Positions 24,566-35,060 of a stretch of DNA of 64,000 nt are shown here, piece after piece. Numbering within the stretch: position 1 is the stretch's first letter; each line of letters opens with the position of its first letter. The translations under genes were made by a program, and so were the position numbers. The stretch spans positions 13,506,381 through 13,570,380 of the forward strand of contig JAJEKV010000030.1 of assembly GCA_021234155.1 (NCBI GenBank), in the 5' to 3' direction. A model generated the notes under the pieces. It ran no database searches. It worked only from the letters and a program-made list of their open reading frames with translations, and had not been told where the DNA came from. The DNA is from Isoetes taiwanensis. Taxonomy: Eukaryota; Streptophyta; Lycopodiopsida; Isoetales; Isoetaceae.

Positions 24566-24619
24566 TTGGAAAAGAGAAATGTTCGCGGCGGCCAAGGCCG
24601 CCGCGATAAATTTCTTGTA
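24566..24619. repeat. GC-rich palindrome module, copy 2 (inverted)
   Basis: Reverse-complement counterpart of 19737-19792. The core is CGCGGCGGCC-AA-GGCCGCCGCG with the same flanks ('gagaaatgtt' and 'ataaatttcttgta'). The loop is two bases shorter than in copy 1. It lies 62 bp left of the Harbinger element's target duplication. Confidence 0.9.
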
Positions 24620-24684
24620 TATGTTAAGATAGTGTTAAAATTTCTACCCAAACCAGCATTTTCGTTAAACTCATGTCTAACTAA

Positions 24685-24699
24685 GGCCCAGATTCCACT
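24685..24699 (+). repeat. Left terminal inverted repeat of the Harbinger element
   Basis: Fifteen bases pairing with 28668-28682 with one mismatch, immediately inside the TAA duplication. Confidence 0.88.
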
Positions 24700-25468
24700 T
24701 ATGCCATTTAGTACTTAGGGATTTGCTAATGATAAACTTACACATCATAAGAATTTCCCCAACACACGATTCCATTAGAGCCCGGCAGTTCTTTTACTAT
24801 TGCCAACAAGTGCATTCCGTCTTGCACGCTAATTATCAGGGGATGTGGCTTGGCATTGTAATTGCCCTTCAACATTTTTTTGACATGTCTCACAGTATCT
24901 TGGCGCGAAGCACAATACATCAATTATTTTGGTGCCAGCTCCTGACAGTCTTTGTTCTTGTATCCTCTGTCGTTGACAGAATCTACAGCATCAGATCATT
25001 AGAAGACAAATACTCTAGGTACTTAATGCCTTTTGTTATATTTATAGTTTTTAATGTCAAATCTCATTGAATTCTTAAGTTAGTTCATAATAAATCATTC
25101 CTTTGAATCAAGCTTATGAATCCGGATTAGAAATCCTTTGTTTGCTTTCTGAATCAAAATTATAGTTGCTCCGAACATATTATGGCTATTCTAAAAATCC
25201 AAACATGCTATTCTAAAAATAGATTCCTCTGTCCAAAATTCTCCAGAGAGGAGGATTTCTTCTCCTTTTTTATGTAAAACTTCAAGCTTTGATTTCTTTG
25301 CATCAAGACTATAAATTGTTGAGTTATTTGATAGCTTCTCTGAAACTACATTGATCTGTACAAAATCTTTCAGATTCTATACATCTATGTTCTTGTTTAA
25401 TGCAGATGGATTCACAACCTGAGATTGTGCATTGCACATAAGAATTTGATGTTGAGCAAGATAATGAG

Positions 25469-26276
25469 ATGCACTCCCAAAACAAACCACCATGTCCACA
25501 AAAAATACCTTCCCGACGTTCTGCACTTCCACAACCACCTGCATTCCTATTTCCGACATCCAATTTACCTTTGTCTCGGCTTCATGGCAATAACACCATG
25601 CCCTTGCCACCTTTTGTAAACCATGTGCCATACTCTGCCACCTTATTCAACATCTGCATCTCTAATAGATTTGACAGCTTCAGCTCTAGCTCCAGCTCCA
25701 GTAGAGATTAAACCTCAGCCCAAGAGGCAACGCTCAATAGCAAATAATGAAAAGCTTCCTCGTGCCAAGAGAACTTCAAAGGGAAACAAGAAAAAAGTGG
25801 ACGTTGATGTCATTAAGAGACCTATAAAGGGAGAAAAGGACAAGGTAGATGGTACTGGTAAGTACGCAAGATGGGAAGATAAGTGGACTGTTTCCTTGAT
25901 CCATATTCGAGGAGAAGTGCATGAAGAATTCTCAAAACCACCCAAGCAAGATGTGAATCTTTGGGAATCTGTTTGGACAAAGCTTGTATCGGTGTGCCCG
26001 AACTTTGATAAGGACCATGAAGCATGCAGGAAGAAGTGGAAAGCCTTATATAATGAGTACAAGGAAGTGAAAGCACACAATGTAGGTTGATGAGAAGCCA
26101 AATGTGAACAACATGAAAAGTGTTGGAGACAGGAGACAAAAAGAATGCACTGGTACAAGTCATGGAAAAAAGGGCGGCAAGAACTCCTTCAGCAGATGGC
26201 GATTTGGGAGGGGAAAAGGGTTGAAGCTATAAACAACTTGCAGGCATCTATTGCAGAACTAGTTAAGAAGATTTAG
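25469..26276 (+). pseudogene. Harbinger ORF1, trihelix/Myb-like DNA-binding protein, broken
   Basis: In PIF/Harbinger elements this protein binds the element ends and brings the transposase to them. The N-terminal part (from ATG 25469) is Pro/Ser-rich; a frame change near 25620-25690 leads into the main frame. That frame contains a basic, nuclear-signal-like region (KPQPKRQRS, RAKRTSKGNKKK) and then the trihelix domain, roughly 25860-26080. Its landmarks are YARWEDKWTVSLIHIRGEVH, NLWESVWTKLV, and ACRKKWKALYNEYKEVK. Two adjacent in-frame TGA codons (26088-26093) interrupt it. The same frame then continues through a Trp/Glu/Lys-rich helix (HWYKSWKKGRQELLQQM) to the natural stop at 26274. Confidence 0.8.
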
Positions 26277-26926
26277 GCTCATGCAATTCAGTACTTTAAA
26301 TATTCTGATCTATTTTGCAGAATTTGAGCACTAAATAAGCTACTTCATGTACACCTATTTCTTTATGAAAGATAGTTTGAGTTCTTAGTTTATTGATTTT
26401 TATGATGTAAATGTTGAAATAATGTTGAGTTCTTGTTTTGTGATATTGAGTTCTTATTTTGAAATGTTCAAGAGACTTTCTCATAGACGCTAAGGAAGTT
26501 AACTATACTGGAATTGCTGATAGATCTGGAACTTCCGACTATCGTTAAACGTTTAAGATCCTCTGCCGACAAAGTGAACGTAGCTTTGTAGCCAGTGCAT
26601 TTCCTACAGGTAAAATGCCACATGCTTAGAACCGTTTCTTTGAACTATTACCTAGAATGTATTAATTTGCTGCAGCCATAGAATGTTTTAGCCTCCATCT
26701 GAAATTGTATAGCCAAGACTATGCGTTGTCTGATTGTTGAAGCTAACCACCAAAGATTTACTTCATCTCTCTCTCTCAGTTAGTTATTGTTATGGCAGGG
26801 ATTGAACTAGTATAAGATGGACAAATCCAAGTATTACAGGTTATCCTGAATGCAAATAGAGACTGTTGTTGATAATTCTGTTAGCTACTCACCTAACTTT
26901 GGAGTTATGATAGACCATCATCATTC

Positions 26927-28013
26927 ATGGAGAGCACTCTATTATGTACTGATGACATGTTTAGACGGAAACTTAGATTATCGAAGGCTACCTTTCATTA
27001 CGTTTGTCATACATTGGGCCCCATTCTTGCACTTGAACGTACCAGCATGCGTTTAGCTATTCTAGCAGAAAAGAGAGTGTGCATAGCTTTATGCAGATTG
27101 GCTACTGGAGACACAATTAGAGAAATTATGGATATGTATAGTGTAGGGTATACCACTGCGCAAAGAGCTATTTTTGAATTTTGTAGAGCAGTGAAGATTA
27201 AGTTGCATGACTTGTGTATAAAGTGGCCTTTAAATGACAGATTAGAGAATTTGGCAGGGGGATTTGAGAAAATAAGAGATATCCCTCATGTTGTTAGTGC
27301 TAGTGATGGCAGTCATTTGCCAATCATTGCATCATATGAAAATGCAATGATTGGCATTCTCTTCTTCTTCAACTAATTGTTTCATCTGACTGTTGCATTT
27401 GGGATTATAGACATCTCGGTAACTATTGTCTTGCTGGAGATGCAGCATATCCACCCAGGCGTTGGATGCTTCCACCATTTAAAGGTCACAGGGATGGTTT
27501 GACTAGACAATAGTATCATTGTAACTTCATCCAATCGAGCACCAGAATGGCTGTCGAACATGCTTTTGGTATGTTGAAATCCAGGTTTAAAATTTTATTA
27601 AAACGTAATGATACTAAGCTGGATAGCATACCCGAGATTGTTGCTACTTGTCTTGTGTTACATAATGTTTACATTAGGCAGGGTGAAAATTTTGATAGTT
27701 CGTGGGTTAAGAAGGCAAAATTGGAACTCCATAAAGCAATAGAATCTGAAAGGAAGACCAAAGAATATATGCGAATAGAATCAAGCGCTTGAATATTCCA
27801 GAGACGGAGGTGACGAGAGCAGCTTCATATGGTCTGCATAGAGTGAATGGACTAAATTTAGACCCCATGGAAGCCCTCGCTAGAGCGCTTGAAGATGACA
27901 ATGAAGCAGTTGCATCGTTAAAAACTCCTAAGACAACAGTGGCAATTTCTACATGGTTCGCGGGCAATTTGGTGAAGCTGATATTGAGGCCTCAGAGGAG
28001 GAATAAAGTTTGA
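26927..28013 (+). pseudogene. Harbinger transposase (DDE, ALP1-like), internally deleted
   Basis: 26927-27345 encodes the N-terminal helical region (DDMFRRKLRLSKATFHYVCH, GYTTAQRAIFEFC) and the first catalytic Asp in VVSASDGSHLPII. The frame then changes. 27403 onward gives YRHLGNYCLAGDAAYPPRRW, a TAG stop near 27512, then RMAVEHAFGMLKSRFKIL with the catalytic Glu. The segment that normally lies between, with the GxPGxxHD motif and the second catalytic Asp, is missing, so the enzyme would be inactive even without the stop. A C-terminal tail in another frame runs to 28013. Plant ALP1-type host proteins share this fold, but the terminal repeats and ORF1 mark it as a transposon gene. Confidence 0.85.
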
Positions 28014-28667
28014 TACTGAAACCTCAGGGGAGGAGTAAAGGCGTTGCATCTTATTTGAGCCCATGGAATTTACTACCACTATTTCTCTATGATTTTATAA
28101 TTTCTAATAACATTGTCTTCTTGTAGGATATCGTATTCATGTAATGAAATTTTGACAATATTGGCTGTTGCACAGGTTTTTGGATGGTGTTCCTGCATGT
28201 GTTATTCCAAATATATTGTTCGAGTTGTAATATGCTGAAGATTTTTTTTTGTTTTTTCAAATATCATAGTCTGTTGTAGATTATGGCAGAATTGTTTATG
28301 CAGAAAGCTATAGTTGAAAGAATAAATCCGTATGCGTTTGCAATGGAAATTTTGAAGTTGTACTGCCACAAAGTATTCATCGTTTTGTTTAAATTACCAA
28401 AGTCTGTTGTAAATTATGATCGAACTGTTGTACAAAACCTCAGATTTGGAGGAAAAAAATTGTTGTCTGGAAGTAGATCAGACCGAGAGAAGCCTCGATG
28501 GTAGAGGAATGTATAGTCTTCTCTCTCTTTTCGAATTCCAGAAATTTCATGCAACGTCCAAATTTATCTACGTGGCACCTAATACCGATATAGTGGAATC
28601 ACAACTTCATCTATGGTAGTTAAATTTTGGGGCAATTGATGCCACGCAGATAACTGCTGCTTCCAAC

Positions 28668-28682
28668 AGTGGAATCTGGACC
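28668..28682 (-). repeat. Right terminal inverted repeat of the Harbinger element
   Basis: Reads AGTGGAATCTGGACC on the plus strand, followed directly by the TAA duplication. Confidence 0.88.
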
Positions 28683-28685
28683 TAA

Positions 28686-29640
28686 TTTTCTGTTTATTAT
28701 GTTAACTTATAACACCATAAAAGCATATGCTTGATTGATTACTTTCACAACATATATAATTATACATCAGCGTTATATGTGGTGCACGTGTCTAATCCAT
28801 CGACGCTCTAATGCTTGATTTTTGGCTTCGTGAATGACTCATGAATTAAAAAAGAAAAGGAAAAAAAAAAGGCGGGTGCGTCATCTCCATTTTCCAATGC
28901 GATATCCTTCGCTTTAGCCTGGCGGCGTGGTTGTAAAGGTGGCCAGAGAATCTGGCGCCTGTAAAAGATGACCAGAGAATATAATTCAGTCTCATCCAAT
29001 TCTAGCGTGGTTGTTGTAAGCGACAACCATGCGAATCTAATTGGGTCTGACAGGTGGAACGATCCCAGATGCTAGAATCCGAGCTAGTTGCATGTATGTG
29101 AGTATAAATAAGGGATGTGGCTTTTGTTTTGACATTCGTCATTTAATTCAAAGGTACGTTTTGGATGTCCGCAGACACTTCTTTTTTCCCTTCCTGTTTA
29201 TGTTTTTTGCAAGAGGGATAGAAGATAATTTAGGCTGCTTATTGTTGTTGTCATCTTGCATTGTGCTTCAAGACATAATTTTCAATGTTACTGCAATCTT
29301 GCATTATGCTTCAAGATAGAATTTTTAGTATAGAACTGACCCTCTTGTGGAAAAAGCTGCCTTAAAAGGGGTTTTCTTGCTCCAAATCCGTCAAAGGGAT
29401 ACGCAGCTAAAATGAAATTTAGCTTTGTCTCATCTAGGATCTCATTGAATTTTTTAAGTGATTTTGGTTATATAAAATGGGCATATTTTGCAAAAAAAAA
29501 CCCTAGCTGATGTGCATCATGTCTGCAACAAGACATGATGCTCCAAAACTTTGGAAGCACACAATGTCCATCCAAAACTCCAGTTTATTTCTGGTTTGAA
29601 TTTTCTTTTATTGCACACGGTGGTATATGAAGCCAAGAGG
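28686..29640. other. Intergenic, no gene recognised
   Basis: AT-rich apart from 28870-29060. An ORF at 29041-29319 is hydrophobic and Cys/Phe-rich with no family resemblance. Confidence 0.4.
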
Positions 29641-29643
29641 TTT

Positions 29644-29865
29644 GAAACTTCATCAATAAGGCAGTCCAGCAGATTGTGAAACAGGAAGGACCTTGGGCAT
29701 TGTTTAAAGGATTGAAGCCAAGGGTAATGTTTCACGTTCCGGGAGCTGCAATAAGTTAGTCTACATATGAAGCAGGACAAGCATTTTTTACAACGATGGA
29801 ATACAAGGAAGACAAAGCAATTATTCCTTTGCCATTTACATTTGTACAACATGTACTGTACATGA
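29644..29865 (+). pseudogene. Mitochondrial carrier (mitoferrin-like) fragment
   Basis: Reads AVQQIVKQEGPWALFKGLKP, then RVMFHVPGAAIS, an in-frame TAG (29757-29759), then STYEAGQAFF. The EGP-x-x-(L/F)-x-KG-x-x-PR and STYEA residues are hallmarks of the last repeat of mitochondrial carriers. The 'PR-x-x-FH-x-P' version is most like mitoferrins, the inner-membrane iron carriers. The TAG stands where relatives have Trp (TGG to TAG). Upstream in the same frame stops appear quickly, and no other repeats of the carrier were found nearby. A gene fragment, not a working gene. Confidence 0.65.
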
Positions 29866-31327
29866 AAAATAACCCCATCATGAAGCCTGATTTTAGTCGA
29901 AGGTTATGTGCCTATGCAGCTACAACAGTTTCATGTATACCAGCATTATATCTATAATAAATTTAGTTGATTGATGTTTGTTCATCACTAGACTCATATT
30001 TATGAGCTTATAATCAATTATGTATATTTAATGAATTCTTCTGTAGCATTTTTTCAGATGGCACTCATGTTTTTTGAGGTGGACTTTATTGTTTCTAATA
30101 CCATTTTCCTAATCAGTCTGGCAGTGGAGCAGTCCAGTGTAACTGTAACTCATGGAAGGAATGGTCGTGGATCCTATTAAAGGCCTCTTTTTTGCATGTT
30201 AAAGATGTCTGTGAGATTGTCTCTTATTGTTAATTTCTATGCCATGACATGAGACCTGAATGAAAGGAATATCTTGCCTTTGTAGATTCTACTTTAGGTT
30301 TTGATTATCTCGCACTCAGGCATCACCCAGTTGACCAAGATGCCGTTGACATATAGCTCCTTCACATTCAGCTACAACAATGGCTTAATTCAGAGGTTTG
30401 CATTACATTTTTATATATTTGAGACGGTCATTTTTACATTGTGATTTCCTCTTGATTTCTTTTTCCCTTCGTTTCTCCTGGCCTGATATGTGTAAAGGAT
30501 ATGAAACATTTTTCAATAAGCCTTCTAGAGCAACTGACAAGGGTCACATTGGTAGGCTCTTAAAGTGCTGTCAAACAGGAAGCTTTTTTACTGCACTCTG
30601 GCCAAATTGTCAGCAGATTGGATAAGCAAATATACTCTTTGAACTTAATGTTTATTGCTTTTGTTTACATGCGATTCCCTTGGCCTAATCGTTGCTTTAT
30701 GCAGGCAGAATTCTATTGTGTTACAGTTTAGTGATAAAAACGCAGGGGTTTCGATTTTGCATAGTGATGCCTTACAGAAAATAAATAGCAATATAGAGTT
30801 TGATTTTGCAGAGCGACATCTCAGAGCGACCATGATACATCTATGGCTTCCAAAAAATAGATTTGAAGCAGTTTAGCTTTGTACAGAATGCGACTGTGGG
30901 TAATAAGCCCTCTGCCACATACTGCATCCAAAGCAGTAGTGGATGGCACTAGCATTGATGTTTTTGATTAATAAAAAGATTGCATGATGTTGGATTGATA
31001 AGATGTGGTGAAATACTTTTGCACATAGCCGCATGAACCTGAAGGATTAGCTTTCTAAGGTTGGACATGCTTATGCTTCTAATGTTTTTCTGAGTTCATG
31101 CTTTCATAGCATGCTTTATGCTGTCTTAGATTGTTAGATAGCAAATGCATATTTAAACATGATTATAACGCATGTTAAAGCATTTTCATCATGTATACTA
31201 GAACGATAACTGTAGCTACATGGTTAATTCACATGTGAAACTTTGATGTTACAGAAAAGAGGGTTTCCAGAAATGTCTGGTCTTCCAGTCTTCCAGAAAA
31301 GAGACTTCATAGTGATGTCAGAAGCAT
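29866..31327. other. Intergenic, no gene recognised
   Basis: AT-rich with several short ORFs. 30398-30625 and 30655-30876 have protein-like composition (for example DALQKINSNIEFDFAERHL) but I cannot assign them. They could be further exon fragments. Confidence 0.35.
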
Positions 31328-31468
31328 TTTTTTTTTTTTTTGATTGGGAGAGGCTACGGATGGTTCTTGGCGCCAGGCCTTGAAGCAATGGCCGGACTAG
31401 AGGCGGTTCGGAGGAGGCGAAGCCGCCTCCCGCCCTCCATTTACGGCACTACTTTGCTTTTTTATTGA
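31328..31468. other. T-tract plus GC-rich hairpin at the retrotransposon insertion site
   Basis: A run of T (31328-31341) followed by GC-rich DNA that could be the tail end of a minus-strand retroposon. 31400-31410 and 31418-31429 form an imperfect hairpin (gaggcggttcg / cgaagccgcctc). The last five bases, ATTGA (31464-31468), are the left target duplication of the LTR element. Confidence 0.5.
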
Positions 31469-33094
31469 TGTGGCGTTCCCGATTTATCAATTTGGGACGT
31501 TCCACGTATTTATACGGTCTACTATACGGGACACGTACAAATACAAGCACGTCACTCCCTAAAGGTACGCCACCATGGGGGTATGGGAACTTAATTGCAA
31601 CCTAGGGGGTTACCTTAAAAAGGATTAAATTAGCTATGCTAATTTAACACATTAATAATAATAACCTATAACCTAGGAAATTAGGCTAATTACCATTTGG
31701 GAAGGCGCCACCTGCCCCAATCGATTGGGCAACATGGGGATTGCCAAGTTTGGATGCCAACTTGACCCCTATCCCCAGGATTGACTCACGAAGATCGACC
31801 AAGGAAGGCGGAGAGTGAAGCCATCGGACACTTGCGAAGATCACCATAACAGTCGTCTGCGGAAAATGCAAACTGAATTCTCAACTCCCAAAAGATGGGA
31901 AGCCCCATGGAACGAGTCGGCCCGTAATCCGGGTAGGTGGCTATGTGAATTCTAGTTAACACTTGGTTGTGTCCGTCTCTCTCTGTTCTCTTTGTGAATC
32001 AATCATAGGAACTAACCCTTGATTGTACAAACAAGTTCTCTTTATATTCAATTCTGGTTCTTACTCCTCGAAAGGATGGATTGTTAGTTCTTTGTTTAAT
32101 CGACGACTCGAAACGGGGGATTACGGGGGTAGAGGCCTCGAACCAGTGTATTGTAGTATGCTCCTAGATAGCTGCATGCGGTCCCATTAAATGCGGCAGG
32201 TGCACAAGAACCCACGGGTCCTAGATGCTATGGTCGGCTTAGCACCGGACAAGGAACACGGTGGTGACATGAGGGGTGGGGTCTTGCATGAGCATACAAG
32301 GCTCCCGAGACTCCCTACATGGGCTAGGGCGATAGCCCGGTCACGTTGAGGGCGGGTATGGGTCCGACACTCCACAGGTGTAGAGGTGTGATCCAGATGG
32401 AGCACCATGCACTTTGAGTAGATTTAGGGTGAGTAAGTCGGGGTGCATGGGGGCGGGGTCGCTGATGCGCACGTATTCTCTAGCTCACCCATGGAACCAC
32501 TGTGATTCGGAAGGGGACGCCTCCCCAGGCCTGCCTCATCGGACCGGCGTCATGAACACGGAGTAGGCTCGGAGGGTGATGCCCTCGAGTTTGCGTCTCA
32601 GGAAGGCTATAGCAAAGCCATAGCATGAATCGAACCCATCCAAAGTGTGCATGGGAGGGGCGGATGGAGTGGACAACCCTAGCCAATGTTCTATGCCGAT
32701 AGCGCCATGCCAAGACTCCTGGCCTCGCGATCCCTTGAGGGGCCCGTGGTCGATCCTCACCGAGTCCGAGGGGTAGAACCCGGGTTTCGGGTGTGTTCTT
32801 AGGGATTAGATGCATATTCTATGCCGTTGGTATATTAGATGGATTCGCCACCCTTCGTGGTGGTTATTTATGTATATTCATCTTGTGTGCTAACCCTTGT
32901 ATTCATGCTTCCGTAGCGTAGGAGTCCCATTGAAGGCGTGGGCGAATGACCTTCGTGTCCTTCTTTTCGGGCCTCATTTCATAGATGGCCCCGAAATAGG
33001 CGGAGGGCCACGCTCATGGTGAGATGATTGCCATGGGAGGGGAAAGTCCCCGTATGTATCGTCCATGAGTGGCATTATATATTCTCAGGGCCAC
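31469..33094 (+). repeat. 5' LTR
   Basis: Starts TGTGGCGTTCCC. The end is placed by the primer binding site that follows and by alignment with the 3' LTR; the exact last bases (CCAC versus CACA in the other LTR) are uncertain by one or two. The AT-rich part near 31630-31710 is identical to 43155-43235, while GC-rich parts differ by many 1-4 base changes. Confidence 0.93.
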
Positions 33095-33096
33095 GA

Positions 33097-33110
33097 TGGT
33101 ATCGAGCCGT
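33097..33110 (+). promoter_or_regulatory. Primer binding site, initiator tRNA-Met type
   Basis: TGGTATCGAGCC lies two bases after the 5' LTR. It matches the usual plant TGGTATCAGAGCC except for one missing A and one nearby change. Reverse transcription of such elements is primed here by the 3' end of the initiator tRNA. Confidence 0.85.
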
Positions 33111-34340
33111 GATTTCGGTTGCTTTCGAAATCATAGTGACCGGCCAAACACTAACTCGTATACGGTAGTTAGGAGGAGGCTAAGTCAATGTGTCGTTAGT
33201 TCTCTTTGTTGTTTGGCTTGGTGTTAGGTTAAGTTAAGAAATTGTAGCTTTGAAGTGGAGGGGCCAAGATTGGAGGCCTAGCAGGGTGTCGGTGGGTAGC
33301 TCAAATGACGAAGGAGATGGTTTCCTTGGATGCAGGCATTTGAATTACCCTAGAACGATCAACTCCGGAGAAAAATGGTCAGGGGCGTGCCCAAAAACGA
33401 ATCCGCGGCGCTTGCCTTTTGTCGCTTTGCGATCAAGTTCGGCGCAAGAAATCTTTGTCGGCGCCGGACCGTCGGATTGAAGTCAACGCGGGGCCCGCCA
33501 GTCAACTTCGCGCCGCTTGCATTTCGATGACACCGGTCGGCGAGGCCGTATAATGCCATCGGCCGGCCATTATGTGGCGCGTATTTTTAGCCAGTATAAT
33601 TTTTTAATAATAAAATTTGAAGTTAATAAGAAAAAATTTTGAAATTTTAAAAGTTAATTGGCCGTTTAGCAAACCATTTCGTCATTTGCTTTTGCTTAGG
33701 TGCCTCCAACGCTGAGCCGCCCTCGCCATCGCCACCAGGCCGGACCTTGATCCTGGCGCCCTTGTGCCTTGTGCATCTTAAGCGCCCCCTTTGCCATCCC
33801 CTTAGCGCCCCACGACTACCCGCTATGGCTATTACCAAGAGCGCTCTGGGATCCGTCCACCATGAGCATCGTGGAGATCACGCCATGATTGCTAAGCACA
33901 TGGCTCACCGACCCGACCCTCATCGACATCTTGTTGGATGAGCTGGTCAATAGGTTTGAGAACAACGATAGGATTCCATATCCCGTCTATCACTTTCTCG
34001 AGCCATTTCTCATCCCGGTTGAACCTACGCCGGCTCCCATATACCCTTGTTGAGCAACGATATGGTGATGATGCTCATCAAATTTTATCCTCCCGAACGG
34101 GAAGGCCATACGGAGGAGGAAGATGTCGGGGCGGGAGGCCTAACCGTGTATTAGGGGTTTGCCGGGGAGGGCGACCACTTGGGAGATTGCCGGTGACACG
34201 GCCGAGGGGTAGGGAGTACTAACGAGCCGAGGGGGCGGCTTTGCGTCATTGATGGTGAGAGCCATTGAGGTTCCCCATACCACCGGCATGAGGGGTTCCA
34301 ACAGCTTTGTGCGGGGAGAAATCCCCGACATTAGCATAGA
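33111..34340 (+). other. Extra region 1 between primer site and gag: broken ORF
   Basis: GC-rich DNA with an AT-rich spacer (33590-33660). Around 33850-34050 one frame reads LTDPTLIDILLDELVNRFENN, then PYPVYHFLEPFLIPVEP, which looks like real but unassigned protein. It is interrupted by frameshifts. It is not a recognisable gag, and chromoviruses normally have gag close to the primer site. Confidence 0.4.
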
Positions 34341-35060
34341 CTATCGACAACTATTAGGATAGATATGGGTCCTGCGGCCACAATCCGGTGGGCCGAACTT
34401 AATCGCCGCGGTCCGCAGCCCTCGCCTTTTGCTCGTGATCCAAGAAGACCTAAGGAGAGCTGGGGAAGAAGAAGTTGGAGCAAGATGAGCGGGACCAGAC
34501 AAGATCATGTGGGACCAACGTGGAGGAGGTGCATCCTGGAGTGGCTCGAACCCAAACCGACGAGATCCGACCGTTAAGCCAGGAGGAAGGGAGTTGCCCA
34601 TAAGGCCGGCAATCAATACAAGGATAAGTTAAGGACTGCCCGGGGGCTTTTGGGAAGAAGACCACTCCAACGGAGGCGCCAGAGAGTGGATAACTCCCTT
34701 CTTTGTCGGGCTAAGACGGTGCCAACATCGCGGGCCCTGGCCCGCGGCGGGAAAGCCTCATCTGGTTCCGACCAGTACGTGGCATTGCGGGGAGATCCGC
34801 CAAATTTCAGAAGTCCACTCGGACCTTCCGGGATCGTGAAGTCGCCTTTTTTCAGAGGGGTCGGGTGCGGAGATCGCGACAAAGAATTTAAGACCGATCT
34901 CGTTTCCGGACCTTTGCAATTTTGGCGCCCAAGAGGTCTCTTTGAAGCCTACTTGGTAGCACTTTTGGTGATGCCAACCTTTGCGCTATCCACGCAAAGA
35001 GGGTCACCATAATGCCTAAGGATTTAGCCCCGCCCGTAGGATACGGGGGAGCAACCTTAG
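34341..35060 (+). pseudogene. Histone H3-like ORF inside the retrotransposon, frameshifted
   Basis: From about 34735 to the TAG at 35058 the sequence follows the histone H3 fold in order, with small frame changes at CG-rich points. Visible pieces: GK-PH and FRP before the alphaN helix, VALRG/EIR, FQKST, EFKTDL (about 34887), EAYLVALL (about 34946), and, in one uninterrupted stretch, [16 protein letters not shown] (34975-35022), then ARRIRGE-like residues to the stop. Loop 1 has canonical length, unlike CENH3. Upstream (34575-34735) is a long basic stretch (RKGVAHKAGNQYKDK) that may serve as an N-terminal tail, but it is unlike the conserved H3 tail. No introns. Whether it was a working protein cannot be judged until the frameshifts are resolved. 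Confidence 0.82.

Larger units (their letters stand above)
24682..28685 (+). mobile_element. PIF/Harbinger DNA transposon with both ends
   Basis: The element spans 24685-28682 (3998 bp). The left end is GGCCCAGATTCCACT. The right end read on the other strand is GGTCCAGATTCCACT, one mismatch in 15. Each end is flanked by TAA (24682-24684 and 28683-28685), matching the TWA target preference of PIF/Harbinger elements. Inside are the two genes expected for an autonomous member in the same orientation: a trihelix/Myb-like ORF1 and a DDE nuclease ORF2. Both are damaged, so this copy should not move by itself. About 700 bp left of ORF1 and 670 bp right of ORF2 are AT-rich non-coding sequence. Confidence 0.9.

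Noticed and set aside
32480-32815. Minus-strand ORFs inside the 5' LTR
   Set aside because: The LTR is non-coding; the same ORF is broken in the 3' LTR and there is no domain resemblance.
34735-35060. H3-like ORF as a centromeric histone (CENH3)
   Set aside because: CENH3 has a longer loop 1 and a different C-terminus; here loop 1 length and the MPKD and RRIRGE ends follow canonical H3.
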